A stretch of 64,000 bases of DNA from Ovis canadensis (GCF_042477335.2 NC_091256.1:36176001-36240000), one strand, 5' to 3'. Shown: positions 22,298-35,262, counted from the stretch's first letter. Translations and numbers: made by a program. The notes: a model not told the origin generated them from the sequence alone.

Positions 22298-22858
22298 GCT
22301 CCTTGGAAGGAAAGCTATAACAAACCTAGACAGCATATTAAAGAAGCAGAGACATCACTTTTCTGACAAAGATCTGTATAGTCGAAGCTATGGTTTTTCC
22401 AGGAGTCATATACAGATTTGAAAGTTGGACCGCAAAGAATGCTGAGCACAAAGAATTGATGCTTTTCAATCTCACAGCACCAAACTGTGGTGCTGGGGAG
22501 TGTGGTGTTTGAAGAATCCCTTGGACTGCAAGGAGATCAAACCAGTCAATCCTAAAGGAAATCAGCCCTGAATATTCATTGAAAAGATTAATGCTGAAGC
22601 TGAAGCTGAAGCTCCAATACTGTAGCCACCTAATTCAAAGAGCTGACTCATTGGGAAAGACCCTGATGCTGGGAAAGATTGAAGGCAGGAGGAGAAGGGG
22701 ACGACAGAACATGAGATGGTTAAATAGCATCACAGACTCAATGGACATGAATTTGAGCAAACTCTAGGAGAGAGTGAAGGACAGGAGAGCCTGGTGTGCT
22801 ACCGTCCAGGGAGTTGCAGAGTCGGATATGATCTAGGGACTCAATAACAACAACAAAG
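22298..22858 (+). mobile_element. BovB 3' fragment, diverged
   Basis: Forward BovB from GCTCCTTGGAAGGAAAGCTA to an altered 3' end followed by AATAACAACAACAAAG. It includes an extra stretch at about 22470-22510 and a tandem (GAAGCT)n at 22590-22610. It is more diverged than the other copies and has no open frame above 64 codons. Confidence 0.9.
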
Positions 22859-25000
22859 TGGGCACTGTCCTCTTAGGTACAAAGGGCATTAGAACTTGTG
22901 GAGGATCAGAATAAGCAATCTTGGCATAAGGATTATTATGAGCTGCAGGCATTCGAGATTCAGTAGAAAGGAGCATTCCTGGAGCTTCCCTTATCTAACA
23001 AAAGAGAGAAACATTTGAGAAATGAGTACACGCTTAAGACCCCTCTCCCAAGGAAGTTTATGGTCATGAACAAGATGGAAAGTTGATGCCAAAATGGACC
23101 TGTGCAAACTATATTAGTTTCCCCCATATATTTATTTGCATTCTCTCAGAAGCCCAAAACCTTTTTCCTTTGTCTTATCACTTCTCTATAAATTTATTCT
23201 TCTCTGTTAATCTGCTATATAATACCAATCTCATTTGTGTATATACTTTGCAGTCAAGGAAATCTCTGTCCATTGCGAGTAAAAGCTCTCTATTGTGCTT
23301 ACTCTGCTATTCCAGGGAAGGCAGGGTTGTCTGAGGTCCCACGGTATAGATGACAGTGGCTTCTGACTCATCTTTGGTGTTTACACTAGAGGGAGCTACC
23401 ATTGAGGTCCTCATGGCTTACCCAGGGAGCAAGCTCTTCTCACCAAGAACATAAACTACATGTCTGTTATGAAGGAAGGCTATTCTTCTTGTTAGGAATC
23501 TAAGGCTATTCTTAATGTTATGACTCCAAGTCCGCCTGCCTCCTTGTTTACTGTTTTACTTCTTGGACCTTGGGTGCAAAGGCTTGACTCCTCCCACCCC
23601 AATCCCCTTTGCTTGATGAAACAATAAACCCAATTTGAAACATGAGCCTGACCTAAGTTACAAGAGTCATCTCACCAGCTATAAATGGCCCTATGAGTGA
23701 ATTCCCTTCAAAATGGTCCCCAGCATGTCCAACTTCACCTTCAGTAAGAGAAAGGGAGGACAGATTTTTTATTCTTCTTACCGAAAATGCAAGACTTCCA
23801 CAACTCAGCACCATCTATTCTCCAGCCTCACCTTCCACCACTCCACCCCTGTGGATCAGGGTTTCTTGCTGTTTTCCCAAAGCAAGCCATGTTCCCTAAT
23901 GCCTCTGTACCTACACATGCTATTATTTTAAGCTTGGAGAAACTTCTCCATATTTCCACATTAATCCCTGCCCCTCCCATTACTATTCCATTACTCTCCA
24001 GTTTTTGGATACCTTGTACTCATTAGCTGAAATCTTGGAAGCTTTTTCATACTCTGCCTTCCTCTTAGGATTGGATGGCCATTCTTCATGTTTCACACTG
24101 ACTGAATATAGCTCTATCATATCATTGCCACAGTGGGATGTTTCTCTATTTCAGCCATGAAACAGAAAGCTCTTAGAGATAGAGATTAATGTGTGTGATT
24201 TTTTATACCTCCAGGGTTTATTAAAGTACCTGATTCAGAGCCAATGCTCGTCAGACACTTTTGAATTATGGGCAGATGCTAGGTATATAGATGGTTAGAT
24301 AGCCAGATGGGTGAATGAATAAATAATAGGTGGATAGACACAGAGTGAGATTTTCATCAGAAAGAATAGAATTTCTTCACATATATTTGATTTTGTCTTG
24401 TCTTCCATCCAAGTGGAGCAGGATATGACTTTAGGAAGCAGCATCATTCACTCAGAGATACTGGCAGATGACTTTCAGGTCTTTCCCTGGCATATTTGCA
24501 AATGTGACTCTGGGGAAAATAAAACCCAAGATTTGGGGCAGATGAGTGTGTGTTTGTGTATGTGTGTCTTGTGATATTAGAATAGAAGTGGATAGAAGGA
24601 CCTTGAGGAAGTGAACCTTAAAAACAGAGTGTAAGATGGATGAGAACTTTTGCTGGTAAGGGAAAATCCTAACCAGCTTAGCAAATTACTTTCTCAGATC
24701 CAAAAGCACAAGAGAATCATTTGTTTGGCACCTTTGTTATTGGGCCTCTCCCTCTAGCTGGCCAGTACATGTTCTAGCAAATTCCATTTCAGAAGGTAAC
24801 ATCAATATTCTCCCTTCAGCAGACAATCCCTCAGCTGGATGTTCTGCCAAAAACACAACTTTCTCTGAAAAAAAAGATCAAAACAAGAGGCAGAGTTTTG
24901 CATTTCATTTGGACTCTGGGCCTCATTTTCTCTGGACTCACTATCTGACTTCTTTAGAAATTCTGGTCCAAAGGCTAATTAATGCCTATACTCACAAATA
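22859..25000. other. Unique sequence with an L2 trace
   Basis: No gene recognised. 24155-24270 resembles the L2 3' end (AAGCTCTTAGAGATAGAGAT, then CCAGGGTTTATTAAAGTACC). A degenerate TG run lies at about 24547-24570. The overlapping open frames at 23693-24026 are pyrimidine-rich and lack domains. Confidence 0.45.
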
Positions 25001-25011
25001 AATAAGACATT

Positions 25012-25330
25012 GAAAGTAAAGGTGAAAGTCACTCAGTTGTGTCCTACTCTTTGTGACCCCATGGACTATACAATCCATGGAATTCTCCAGGCCAGAATAC
25101 TGGAGTGAGTAGCCATTTCCTTCTCCAGGAGATCTTCCCAACCCAAGGATTGAACCCAGGTCTCCCATATTGCAAGGGGATTCTTTACCAGCTGAGCTGC
25201 CAGGGAAGCCCAAGAATACTGGAGTAGGTAGCCTATCACTTCTCCAGGGGATCTTACCAGCCTGGGAATCAAACTGGAATCTCCTGCAATGCTGGTGGAT
25301 TCTTTACCAGCTGAGCTATCAGAGAAGCCC
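25012..25330 (-). mobile_element. Bov-tA3-type SINE (antisense)
   Basis: An antisense composite with two tRNA-like segments: one ends at 25212 and a partial second copy occupies 25213-25330. This is the arrangement of the Bov-tA3 class. A perfect 13-bp target duplication, TAAATAAGACATT, lies at 24999-25011 and 25331-25343, so both segments arrived together. Confidence 0.93.
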
Positions 25331-25343
25331 TAAATAAGACATT

Positions 25344-27861
25344 AGAAAAATTAGATTGGATCCATGTGCTGGAACTGAATAGAAATCCCCAATATAGTTG
25401 CATGGTGACTTCTATACATGTTTTTACCAACACACACACAAACTCAAACTGAAACAACTTCACAAAGCAATATAGATAGCTTCAAATGTCTGACTGCCAT
25501 TTCAAGCTCTAATAACTTGAGAAAAATGAATGCTCCAAACAGAATAGCATCGTTTGAATGTTTATTTAAATTTATTATATATTTATTATCCAGTTTTGTG
25601 AATTTTGAAAGATACGTTTTTTTATTTCTTTCAATATTTGCCACCTTCAATCAGAAGTAATGAAACAAAAAAAGTTAAAAATATATTTTTGAGACTACAT
25701 CTAAAACTAAAGTAAACCTTTTATTTTGATGCTCTGAACATACTTTCAATACTTTTTGCATTCTCTGATACTTTCTGCTCTATTCAATTATATTCTTTTC
25801 TATTTTTTCTAATGGATGTTATTGCATTCTGCTTGTCTTTTCTAAATACTGATCTCACCCTCATAAATTGGTTTCATGACCTGCAAATTAAAACCACAAC
25901 TCTAGAAGACCAGAAGAAGTATGCCTGGGTGAAGGAAAAATCCATCCTTCCTTGGTTCAAGAGCTCAGTCCTTCTGGGCTCCGGTGAGTTGCAGATCCAT
26001 TCATTCATCCCCCAAATACCCTGGTGAATAAAAGTCACTAAAGCAAAGGCAGGATGAGGTACGTGGGGCTCCTTGCTAGAGAAAATAATTCCCGTCACTG
26101 CCTGGCAGAGCTGACAGTGCCTTCGGGCTGTGTGTGTCACTGCAGGAAGTCATCATCCTAACAAGGTCTGAAAGCAACAGATTCTTGGGATACGATGAGT
26201 CTGTGACATAATGGAACATTTTCTGCACTCAAGGAACATCTGAAAGTCTTTAACTTGTTAACAGTGAATCTTGTCCCCTGCCAGCTCTCTCTGCTCCCCA
26301 TTTCCCATCCTTGGTAACAGAATAATGGTAATGAAAAACACCCAAAGTGGACATGACAAGCTTTTAAACACCAGTCGCCGAGTTTCGAAGCCTAGAACAG
26401 AGGAGAAATAAAACCACATCCTCTGTGACGTATCCTCTGGCTAAAGATGCCTGGTTCTAATCACTGCAGTTACACCAACCACCCCTAGCTTATGAGGCCA
26501 TGAGGCTACTAATATAGCACTCATACTCTACTCTTTCCAGCTTTTATTTTCTTAGCTCTAGTCACATGCACTTTACCTCTCACTTACTTTAAACTACATC
26601 TCAAGAGCTCTGTCTACTATCTCTTGTATGCGTCACCATATTTTAGAGCATTTTCAGTTGCAAGTTAATAAATAATCAATTAATAAATCCTGACCCATTA
26701 ATAACAGTGTGTTGATGTTCCTGAGATCAGTTAACTCAGTGGCGCAATGATATCCTCAAGGATCCAGCTGTTTCCGTTTCTGTGTTCTGTCACTCTCAGC
26801 ACACAGGCCTTCATCGTCAATGTTATCACTTCATTGGTTCAAGATGGCTGCCAACGACCACTGCTCCATACATCACATCCACACCCTGGAACCATCCCGA
26901 GTCAAAACCCAGGGAGGGAATCTTCTCCTTACCCTTCCTATTCTTAGATTCTGTTTGTCCGCAGATTTCTGCTCAGGACCCACTGGTCAGGATTAGGTCC
27001 ATACTTATGCCCCAATTGTAAGAAGAGCTGGGCAAAGTGGGTCTTTGGCGTTTTCAATTTCTACAGCAAGAGGCAATCTCTACCAGCAAGGAAGACAAGC
27101 AGCCCTAGAGTTCTGTGTTCCGTCTGCCCCACTACATTTTTGAACAGACCACTTTGTGATTGCTTTCAGGTAACAGGGAACACACAGGTTTGGTTTCAAC
27201 TCTATGTGAATCAGTTAACTTAGATTTATCAAAAGTTAACTTAGATTTATCAAAAGGTAATGCATCCCCTCTGCCTATGTGGAGGGAGAAGCATCTTGAC
27301 ACAATGCCTGCTACTGTTCACAGGGATGTTGGGTGTGCAGAAGGATCAGGACAAAGCCATTCCCCAAACTATCAACCAATTATAACAACAGCTCCCTGGT
27401 ACTGAGTCAGGAGGGCAGCAATTGTTTTTCAACTAATAATGCAGATTCCCCCATTTTGTTACTATCTTTGCTTTGCATGTGAAGACACTAGCTGTAGAGA
27501 GATGTCTCTAGACACCAGTACTATATCTTGAATCCATCATACACAGAATAACTTTTCAAAAAGAGCATTTTGATCATGTGATCCAATCAGCAAAGACGTA
27601 CTGGAAACTTACTATGCAAATAGCTTAGTGATAGGAATGAGGGCTGTAGCATGAGAAGTAGAAGGCATTTTAAAAGGTAGATGTGTGTGCATGTGTGTAT
27701 GTGTGTGCATATGCAAACACATGCTAAACTTATGCTTAATGTTTGGCTTATACCTCTGAATTAAGACTCAGAATTTGATTTGGTGAAATTACCCATTAAT
27801 GTCTATTACCCATTGATGTCTACTGCTCTTTGCTGGTCTAAGTGTGTTGGTCTTGAATCTT
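25344..27861. other. Unique sequence, no gene seen
   Basis: No repeat is clearly recognised. AACTTAGATTTATCAAAAG occurs in tandem at about 27218-27256. A degenerate TG run lies at 27683-27710. The open frames at 25812-26140, 26747-27021 and 27160-27405 lack known domains and conserved context. Confidence 0.5.
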
Positions 27862-27875
27862 AAGATAGGAAATAT

Positions 27876-28016
27876 CCAGGGACTTCCTTGGTGGCCCAGT
27901 GGCTAAGACTCTGTGCTCCCAATGCAGGGGACCTGGGTTTGATCTCTGGTCAGGCAACTAGACCCCACATGCTGCAACTAAGACCTGGTACAGCCAAATA
28001 AATAAACAGTTTTTAA
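27876..28016 (+). mobile_element. CHR-type tRNA SINE
   Basis: Forward SINE: GGGACTTCCTTGGTGGCCCA, then GTTTGATCTCTGGTCAGGCA and an A-rich tail. The likely target duplication is AAGATAGGAAATAT (27862-27875) and AAGATAAGAAACAT (28017-28030), 14 bp with two mismatches. Confidence 0.88.
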
Positions 28017-28319
28017 AAGATAAGAAACATCTGTATTTCTATCTTTAAACTCTTTTCTACCAGCCTAGCTCCTGGCAACTGATAGGTAAAGAATATAATC
28101 ATTGTGTTAAGTTCCTTAAGGACACAACAATACTATATTAGGTTTTAATTCTCATAGACTTTTTCTATTCTAGAATAAAAGTAAAGTAAAAAGGAAAAGA
28201 AAGACAAGAGAAAGATTGTTTCTAGCTTTGTGGAAGCAGTCTTAAAAATTTATTCCCAATACTAAAGAAAAAGAGAAAAAACAAAAATGTTATTTCCAAA
28301 ATAGTTTTAGGAAATTTCT

Positions 28320-28400
28320 CATTCATTCTCAATTTCTCATTCATTCAATACGTATTTATTGAATGCTCACTATATGCTTAGCTCCGTACACTTTGAATAA
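28320..28400 (-). repeat. L2/MIR-like 3' trace
   Basis: CATTCAATACGTATTTATTG followed by CTCACTATATGCTTAGCTCC resembles the antisense L2 or MIR 3' end. The flank 28031-28319 is unique and holds nothing recognisable. Confidence 0.45.
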
Positions 28401-28410
28401 ATACATGCTT

Positions 28411-28414
<4 letters not shown>

Positions 28415-28441
<27 letters not shown>

Positions 28442-28701
28442 AAGCCGCTTCAGTCATGTCTGACCCTCAGCGACCCCAAAGACAGCAGCCCACCAGGCTC
28501 CCCTGTCCCTGGGATTCTCCAGGCAAGAACACTGGAGTGGGTTGCCATTTCCTTCTCCAATGCATGAAAGTGAAAAGTGAAAGTGAAGTCGCTCAGTCGT
28601 GTCTGACCCTCAGCGACCCCATGGACTGCAGCCTGCCAGGCTCCTTGTCCATGGGATTTTCCAGGCAAGAGTACTGGAGTGGGTTGCCATTGCCTTCTCT
28701 G
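28415..28701 (-). mobile_element. BovA dimer SINE (antisense)
   Basis: Antisense BOV-A2-type dimer with its (GCT)n tail at 28415-28441 and two BovA units joined by GTGAAAAGTGAAAGTGAAG. A perfect 11-bp target duplication, CATGCTTCCTT, lies at 28404-28414 and 28702-28712. Confidence 0.95.
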
Positions 28702-28712
28702 CATGCTTCCTT

Positions 28713-29786
28713 AGGGAACAGCATTTATTTGCATGTATGTATTATGTCATGCTGAGCATCATTTCAGCCCCCCTCACAGGTATAAGATACGCTCTGCACC
28801 TCCTTACTTTCTGATGCCTGAGAACATCATTTGGATTAGCTACAAAGAAAAGCATCTAATCCTTTGGTGAAGATAAAGCATATTCTGGCTAGCTGGATGT
28901 AAGCAGTCTCAGTTCAACTGGTCATCAGCACTGAACCAGCTGGTGTCCTCTTTATCCTTACACAGGTTTGAGGGGCCCTCTTGGTGACCTTCCCCAAAAG
29001 AGAGGAGCCGTTGTTTGATCAAAGGACTGTGAAAGTGGCCACCCCCTGGGACCTCCCAAACTCTCACAGTTGTTTCCAGCGTGACTTGCCATCTTATCTT
29101 CCTTTGCTCAATAGAGATTCATGTCTTGGTGTCATTTAATGACTTTAAGTAAAGCTAAAAAGTAACAGAATGCTTGAAAAGTAAGTTAGAATCAATTTGC
29201 AATAAGTGTCTTTTCTCATGGTAGTACTTACTGAGAACTAACATCTAATTAGAACAGCAGAGAAGTCAGATCAGGTACACATCTGAAACTGAGCTGGTTT
29301 CTTGACAGCCATCGCCATAGTCTGAAACTGTCTTGCTTAGAATCCCAAAAGGGCAATATCTGTGTCAGGAAGAATGTTATTTCTGCTAAGCCTATGGCAT
29401 TATTTCCTTTCCAAAGACACTCATCTTCCCCCATGTCAAGATAAGGTGCACATAGAGGCAAGAAATATTATCTGAGTGTGAAAATTCAACTGCTTCATTT
29501 AAAAATGAAAATTAAATAAATCGTTTTATCACTACTGTACAGGTGAGTTTTTCGCATAATAGAAATACTCTTGAAAAGTTGGAGGTTCATGAACTTCTAA
29601 ACCAAACTGTATACCAAATGTTCTTTAATAGCTCTTTATATAAAATTAAGATCTCTTTTTAAATGTAAACTGCCAGATGCCCATTCATCTGATGTAGAAG
29701 CCTGAATTTACTTACCAGGATTTCTTAAAGAGAAGCAAGTATGTACTGAGGTCATTGAGTCAAATGAACAAGTCGTTGAGGGGAGT
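28713..29786. other. Unique sequence
   Basis: No gene or repeat recognised. Confidence 0.5.
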
Positions 29787-30000
29787 GGGATTCCCTGGTG
29801 GCTCAGCGGTGAAGAATCCACCTGCCAGTGCAAGAGATGTGGATTCCATCCCTTGGTCAGGAAGATCCTCTGGAGGAGGAAATGGCAACCCACTCCAGTA
29901 TTCTTGCCTGGGAAATCCCATGGACAGAGAACCCTGGCGGGCGACAGTCCAGAGGGTCACAAAGAATCAGACACGACTGCACAACTGATATGCACACAAG
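29787..30000 (+). mobile_element. Bov-tA SINE
   Basis: Forward tRNA-BovA SINE from GGGATTCCCTGGTGGCTCAG to ACAACTGATATGCACAC. No clear target duplication. Confidence 0.93.
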
Positions 30001-30208
30001 CACACGGGGGTGAGTATAGTGAGCCTCTCACTTCATCAGAGTTACTCTCAGGTCTTTAGTATGTGTCTGCAGGTCCCTGGAAGACAGACTCGAGATGAAG
30101 ATTACCAGCAGGAAGTTTACCGGGGAGTTCTTTCTGGATCAATAAGTCCTGGGTGGTGGGTTGGTTAGGAAGCAAGACTGAGGAAAGTGAGAGAGAGAGA
30201 TTGAACTT

Positions 30209-30907
30209 TCAGTTCAGTTCTGTTCAGTCGCTCAGTCATGTCCGACTCTTTGCGACCCCATGGACTGAAGCACAGCAAGCCTCCCTGTTTATCACCAACT
30301 CCTGAAGTTCACCCAAACTCATGTCTGTTGAGTCAGTGATGCCATCCAACCATCTCATCCTCTGTTGATCCCTTCTCTTCCCCCCTGCAATCTTTCCCAG
30401 CATCAGGGTCTTTTCCAATCAGTCAGCTCTTCGCATCAGGTGGCCAAAGTATTGGAGTTGCAGCTTCAACAGCAGACCCTCCAATGAACACCCAGGGCTG
30501 ATCTCTCCTTTAGGATGGACTGGTTGGATCTCCTTGCAGTCCAAAGGACTCTCAAGAGTCTTCTCCAACACCACAGTTTAAAAGCATCAATTCTTTGGCA
30601 CTCAGCTTTCTTTCTCACATCCATACGTGACTACTGGAAAAACCATAGCTTTAACTAGACAGACCTTTGTTGGCAAAGTAATGTCTCTGCTTTTTAATAT
30701 GCTGTCTAAGTTGGTCATAACTTTTCTTCCAAGGAGCAAGTATCCTTTATTTTCATGGCTGCACCCACCATCTGCAGTGATTTTGGAGCCCCCCAAAATA
30801 AAGTCTGCGACTGTTTCCACTGTTTCTCCATCTATTTGCCATGAAGTGATGGGACCGGATGCCATGATCTTTGTTTTCTGAAAGTTGAGCTTTAAGTCAA
30901 CTTTTTC
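30209..30907 (-). mobile_element. BovB 3' part (antisense)
   Basis: Antisense BovB with its 3' end at the left (TTCAGTTCAGTTCTGTTCAG). It is truncated at the right within AAGTTGAGCTTTAAGTCAAC, upstream of the RT active site, so no YADD box is present. Coding pieces of up to 87 codons remain, for example minus-strand 30602-30865. Confidence 0.93.
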
Positions 30908-31229
30908 GCTTTAACGTGCTTTAAGCAAAGGTCTCAAACAATTTCATAGAAAGTTCCAAAACTAGGACTGTCCGGCAATACTTTTCACTGGGGAAGGGGA
31001 TGAGGTTATTGAGCTCCTACACTGACAGTCATTGACTAGGCTGCCCAAGAGATGGGAAACCTCTCAAGAAGTGGCAATCTTTAACTAAGAGCAGTCACCA
31101 GGATGGGGAACTCAGCTGTAGTTGTAAGTCATCATTTTCACCACTTCTGTATCCTTTGTATTTATTCAAGTTTTTCTCTGTCACTCTTCTTTTTCCTGAA
31201 AAACTTCCTTTAACAGTTCTTTTACCACA
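30908..31229. other. Unique spacer
   Basis: Nothing recognised. Confidence 0.5.
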
Positions 31230-32041
31230 ATACTTCTGGCAGTAAATTCTCTCAGCTTTAGTTTGTCTGAAAAAAAAATTTTTTTGCCTTCATTTTTTAG
31301 GATATTTTCACTGATCCTAGAACTCAGGCTTTAGTTTTCACATGATTTTTGTGTTATCATTTGAAAAATATTCTTCCATTGTCTCTTGGCTTGAATTTCT
31401 GAAGAGTAGTCTGCTCTAATTCTTTATGTTTCCTCTACACAAAATGTGCCTTTATCTCTGGCTTTCTTCAAGATTTTCTCTTTCTCTTTCTTCAAGATTT
31501 TCAGAAGGTTAACTGTGATGTGACAGGTTTTGTTTGTGGTTTTATTCTGCTTAGGGTTCTCTGGGATTCTAGGATCTTTGGTTTGATGCATTTCATTATT
31601 GGGGGAAATTCTCATCCATTATTTCTGCACTCACATCCCTTCTTCTTCTAGGATTCTAAGTACCTACATCATAGAGTATTTGATATTGTTCCACAGCTTT
31701 TGGGGATCTGAAGGCCCCCCTCCACATACACACACACAGACATACACTCTTAATTCTTTTTATACTTAATTCTTTTTATACTTAACTTTAAATAATGTCT
31801 ATTGATTTATCGTCAAAGTCAATGTTTGTTTCCTCAGCTGTATCAACTCTATGGATGATCCAGTCAAAGAAATTCTTTGTCTCTGATATAGTCATTGTAT
31901 ACCTGGCATTTGCATTTGATAATTTCTTCTAGTTTCTTCCTCTCTGCTGAAATCCCCTAATGTTTTCAAACATACTGTCAACCTTTTTCATTAGTCTTTT
32001 TTGAAAACATTGTAATTGCAATTATTTTACAATTATGCAGT
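31230..32041 (-). mobile_element. Old L1, 5' region (antisense)
   Basis: The order of AATTCTCTCAGCTTTAGTTT, TTTTAGGATATTTTCACTGA, GGGTTCTCTGGGATTCTAGG and TTGATATTGTTCCACAGCTT follows the antisense strand of an old mammalian L1 upstream and ORF1 region. It is strongly diverged and has no usable frame. Confidence 0.6.
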
Positions 32042-32042
32042 C

Positions 32043-32349
32043 TCTGTTATAAACTGAATGTTTGCCCCCTTCCAATTCATAAGTTGAGGCCCTAGCCACC
32101 AATGTAACTATTGGGATATAGGACCTATAAGGACCTGATAAGAGTTAGTTGAGGTCATAGGATGGAGCCCTGATCTACTAGGGCTGAAAAGAAGCAGAAT
32201 TACCAGCACTTTCTCTCTCTCTCTCTCTCTATCTCTCCCTGCCATGTGAGGGCACAGTGAGAAGGTGGCCATTTACAACCTGCCTATCCTGGGCAGCAGG
32301 AAATAGAAAAAGGAATTATATACCTGGGGAGATGGGGGGAGCACAATTA
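32043..32349 (+). mobile_element. MaLR LTR (MLT1/MST type), truncated
   Basis: It begins TGTTATAAACTGAATGTTTG and continues through a (CT)n tract (about 32212-32240) to GCCATGTGAGGGCACAGTGA, as in ERVL-MaLR LTRs. The right part is lost, and a BovB copy with its own target duplication follows at 32358. Confidence 0.75.
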
Positions 32350-32357
32350 TAGTAGGT

Positions 32358-32815
32358 TGTTGTTCAGTTGCTCAGTCATGTCTGACTCTTTGCGACCCCA
32401 AGGACTGCAGCACGCCAGGCTTTCCTGTCTTTCACCATTTCCTGGAGCTTGCTCTAACTCATGTCCATGAAGGCAATGATGCCATCCAACCAGCTCATCC
32501 TCTGTTGTCCCCTTCTCCTCCTGCCTTCAACCTTTCTCAGCATCGGGATCTTTTCCGATGAGTCGGCTCTTTGAATCAGGTGGCCAAAGTATTGGAGCTT
32601 CAGCTTTAGCATCAGTCCTTCCAATGAATATTCAGGATTGACTTCCTTTAGAATTGACTGGTTTGATCTCCTTGCAGTCCAAGGGACTCTCAAGCATCTT
32701 CTCCAGCACTGGATTTTGAAAGTATCAATTCTTTGGCACTCGGGCTTTTTTAGTGTCCAGCTCTCACATCCATACATGACTACTGGAAAAACCGTGGCTT
32801 TGACTATACAGATGG
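32358..32815 (-). mobile_element. BovB 3' end (antisense)
   Basis: Antisense BovB starting GTTGTTCAGTTGCTCAGTC. TAGTAGGT at 32350-32357 and 32816-32823 forms an 8-bp target duplication. The open segment at 32454-32849 (131 codons, minus) is the ORF2 C-terminal region, past the RT core. It continues a few codons into the flank. Confidence 0.92.
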
Positions 32816-32823
32816 TAGTAGGT

Positions 32824-34141
32824 AGATTCTTGCAAACACTGTGGTGCAAAATGCATCCAGGTCATAGCTCGAAGCTCCTCCATTCTGGCAGATTCTCATC
32901 TCATACAGAGCATTGACCACCTCATTTCAGGCTTGTCTCCAGAAGGAACGAAGAGACACTGAAATGACCCATCTCCTTACTAATATCATTATATAGTATA
33001 TACATCATTTGTCCTACGTATTTGCTGATTCAGCAGTAAAGTGAAATGAAAGCTCAGACTTGAGCTCAGTCTGAGTTATTATTCATGCCAGTCTTCAAAT
33101 ATAATCTAGCTCATATCTGGGATTGTCCAGATAGATAAACTTATGTATACACACATAGACACAGATTCCTCAGATCTCTTCATTTTCCCAAGACTTGTTG
33201 TATCAAGTCTCCAAAGACAAATGTGGAAGTCTTTCTCCCCTAGTCAAAGTCCTCTAGAGATCTGAACTTTTCCTGTTGAAATAGAAACTAACTCTGAATG
33301 CAGTAAATGTTTGATGAATTGACATGTCAGCCCCCAACCAAAAAGCTAAGTGAGTAAAATATATATATATATCTGGTATATCTTGAATTTTTTTCATTAC
33401 CACCATCTTCCTAACGAGCCAGCTGGCACTATAAGAAAATCAGAGATGTATACATTAAAAATGAGAAGAAGCACATTCATTAGTCAAATGAATATGCTTG
33501 CCCCAAATGTTTCTGCTGCCACAAATCTTTGAAACAGAAACACAGATGAGGTTTTTATCCTCTGGCCAGACACATTTCTCACATTTCTGTGTGTGTATGT
33601 GTGTGTGTGTGTGTGTGTGCATGTGTGTGTTACATAGCTGTGTATGTAGTTAAATAGATGATAGATAAATTTGGATATACAATCCTCCCAAAATAGAGAT
33701 ATGATTCTCCTGAAGATACTGTTCTCCAAAACTAATTTCCCTGCCCTTAGCTATATATAGCTTAAAACTCACTTAAGCATTCCTCTTTCAAATTCTCTAC
33801 AGAGACCTTCCTGACAACTGTCATTCTCTATGATCTTATAGCTACAGCCTTTAACCAATCTTAAACTTCTGTGATCTTCTCAGTTCATGTCATCCACCCT
33901 CTCTTTAGGCTTCTGAGCCATGACAGTGGTCTCCATATTCTAAGACCAGAGATAAGACAATTGGTTTCAATCATGCTGTTCAGTTGAGATCACAAAGAAT
34001 TTGGTAGTATCAGCTATGAGTTCAGCACCAAACCCAACCCACCTATCCCAAGAAACAGTGAGGGAAAGATCTCTACTTCTTCCACCTAGAGAAAGCAGGA
34101 CTGGCATCAGCCCTGCATTTAGGATTTATGAACTCCTCCAT
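32824..34141. other. Unique sequence with microsatellites
   Basis: No gene recognised. (AT)n lies at about 33358-33372 and an interrupted (TG)n at about 33590-33630. The 81-codon antisense frame across the TG tract is a repeat artefact. Confidence 0.55.
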
Positions 34142-34465
34142 CAATGCTTGTCAAAGTGTGGTCTCCAGACCACCCACATTAAAATTACTTAGGGACTTGC
34201 TGCGGAGAAGGAAATGGCACCCCACTCCAGTACTCTTGCCTGGAAAATCCCAGAGATGGAGAACCCTCATGGGCTGCCGTCTACGGGGTCGCACAGAGTC
34301 GGACACAACTGAAGCAACTTGGCAGCAGCAGCAGCAGGGACTTGCTGAAGGCAGATTCCCCAGCCATGCCTCAGATTCAGCAACTTTGAATTTCTGGAGT
34401 ATGAGGCCTGAGAATATAGCTTTTATCAAGCTTTCTAAAGGAGTTTTTTTGCACATTATAGTTTG
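34142..34465 (+). repeat. MER5A-like relic split by SINE
   Basis: AATGCTTGTCAAAGTGTGGT and AAAATTACTTAGGGACTTGC lie left of a SINE; TTATAGTTTGTGAATCACAT lies at the right end. The order fits a forward MER5A hAT element. The insertion at 34203-34335 is flanked by a duplication of the element's own bases. Confidence 0.7.
34203..34335 (+). mobile_element. BovA monomer SINE
   Basis: A single BovA unit without tRNA head (GGAGAAGGAAATGGCACCCC to GGACACAACTGAAGCAACTT) with a (CAG)n tail. The target duplication AGGGACTTGCTG is perfect over 12 bp at 34191-34202 and 34336-34347, although the first A of the right copy may belong to the tail. Confidence 0.95.
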
Positions 34466-35227
34466 TGAATCACATCAGTAGGGTTCAAGGGAGAGACATC
34501 ATCCTCCATGCACCTCTATTCTTCCTCAGAAACAGAGATGTTGAAGTGACAGATACTGGTATCAGCTTCAATTTTGTTTCCTCTGCTTTTGCCACTAGTG
34601 TTTCTCCAAACACAGGACACTACATACAAAAGCAGTTAGTGCTTACAATGTAGATTCAAGCTGGTGCCTAATCTTGACAGACCATTCTTGCTATCTAAAG
34701 GTGACTCAGCACTTTTTTCTCCAAAGCTTTTTCACTTTTTTTTTTTTTGAGCATTTCATTAAGAAATTCTCAGAAGCAGACTGTTAAAGAAACCAAAATC
34801 TAAAGGAATTTCTTAAAATCACACTTAACTAGAGATTGAGCAGGGAGTTGACCCCAGAACCCCCTTTCTCCAAACTCATTACAATTATTTATTGGAATAA
34901 TAAAGAACAGGCATTTCACTGTTGGGTTTTACATATCAGAAGCATTTATATTCTTAAATGCAAGAATTTTAACCTGATAGTGTCAAGTGAGAAAAAAATG
35001 TCATGACCAAAAATTAATTAATAAACTTGAATTGTGTGTCATTTAAGTCAAAAATGGAAGACTTGGAGATGTCACTACAAAGAAAATTGTAAGGGAATTT
35101 ATAAGTGCTGATGTGTCTGTAAAATGATTCGTAAGGACATTATGGAGTGACCTCCCCCCACCCTCCAAGTTTATCTTTAATGGAAACTTTGGTCTGATTT
35201 ATGCTCATTTACATGTCCAACACACAC

Positions 35228-35262
<35 letters not shown>

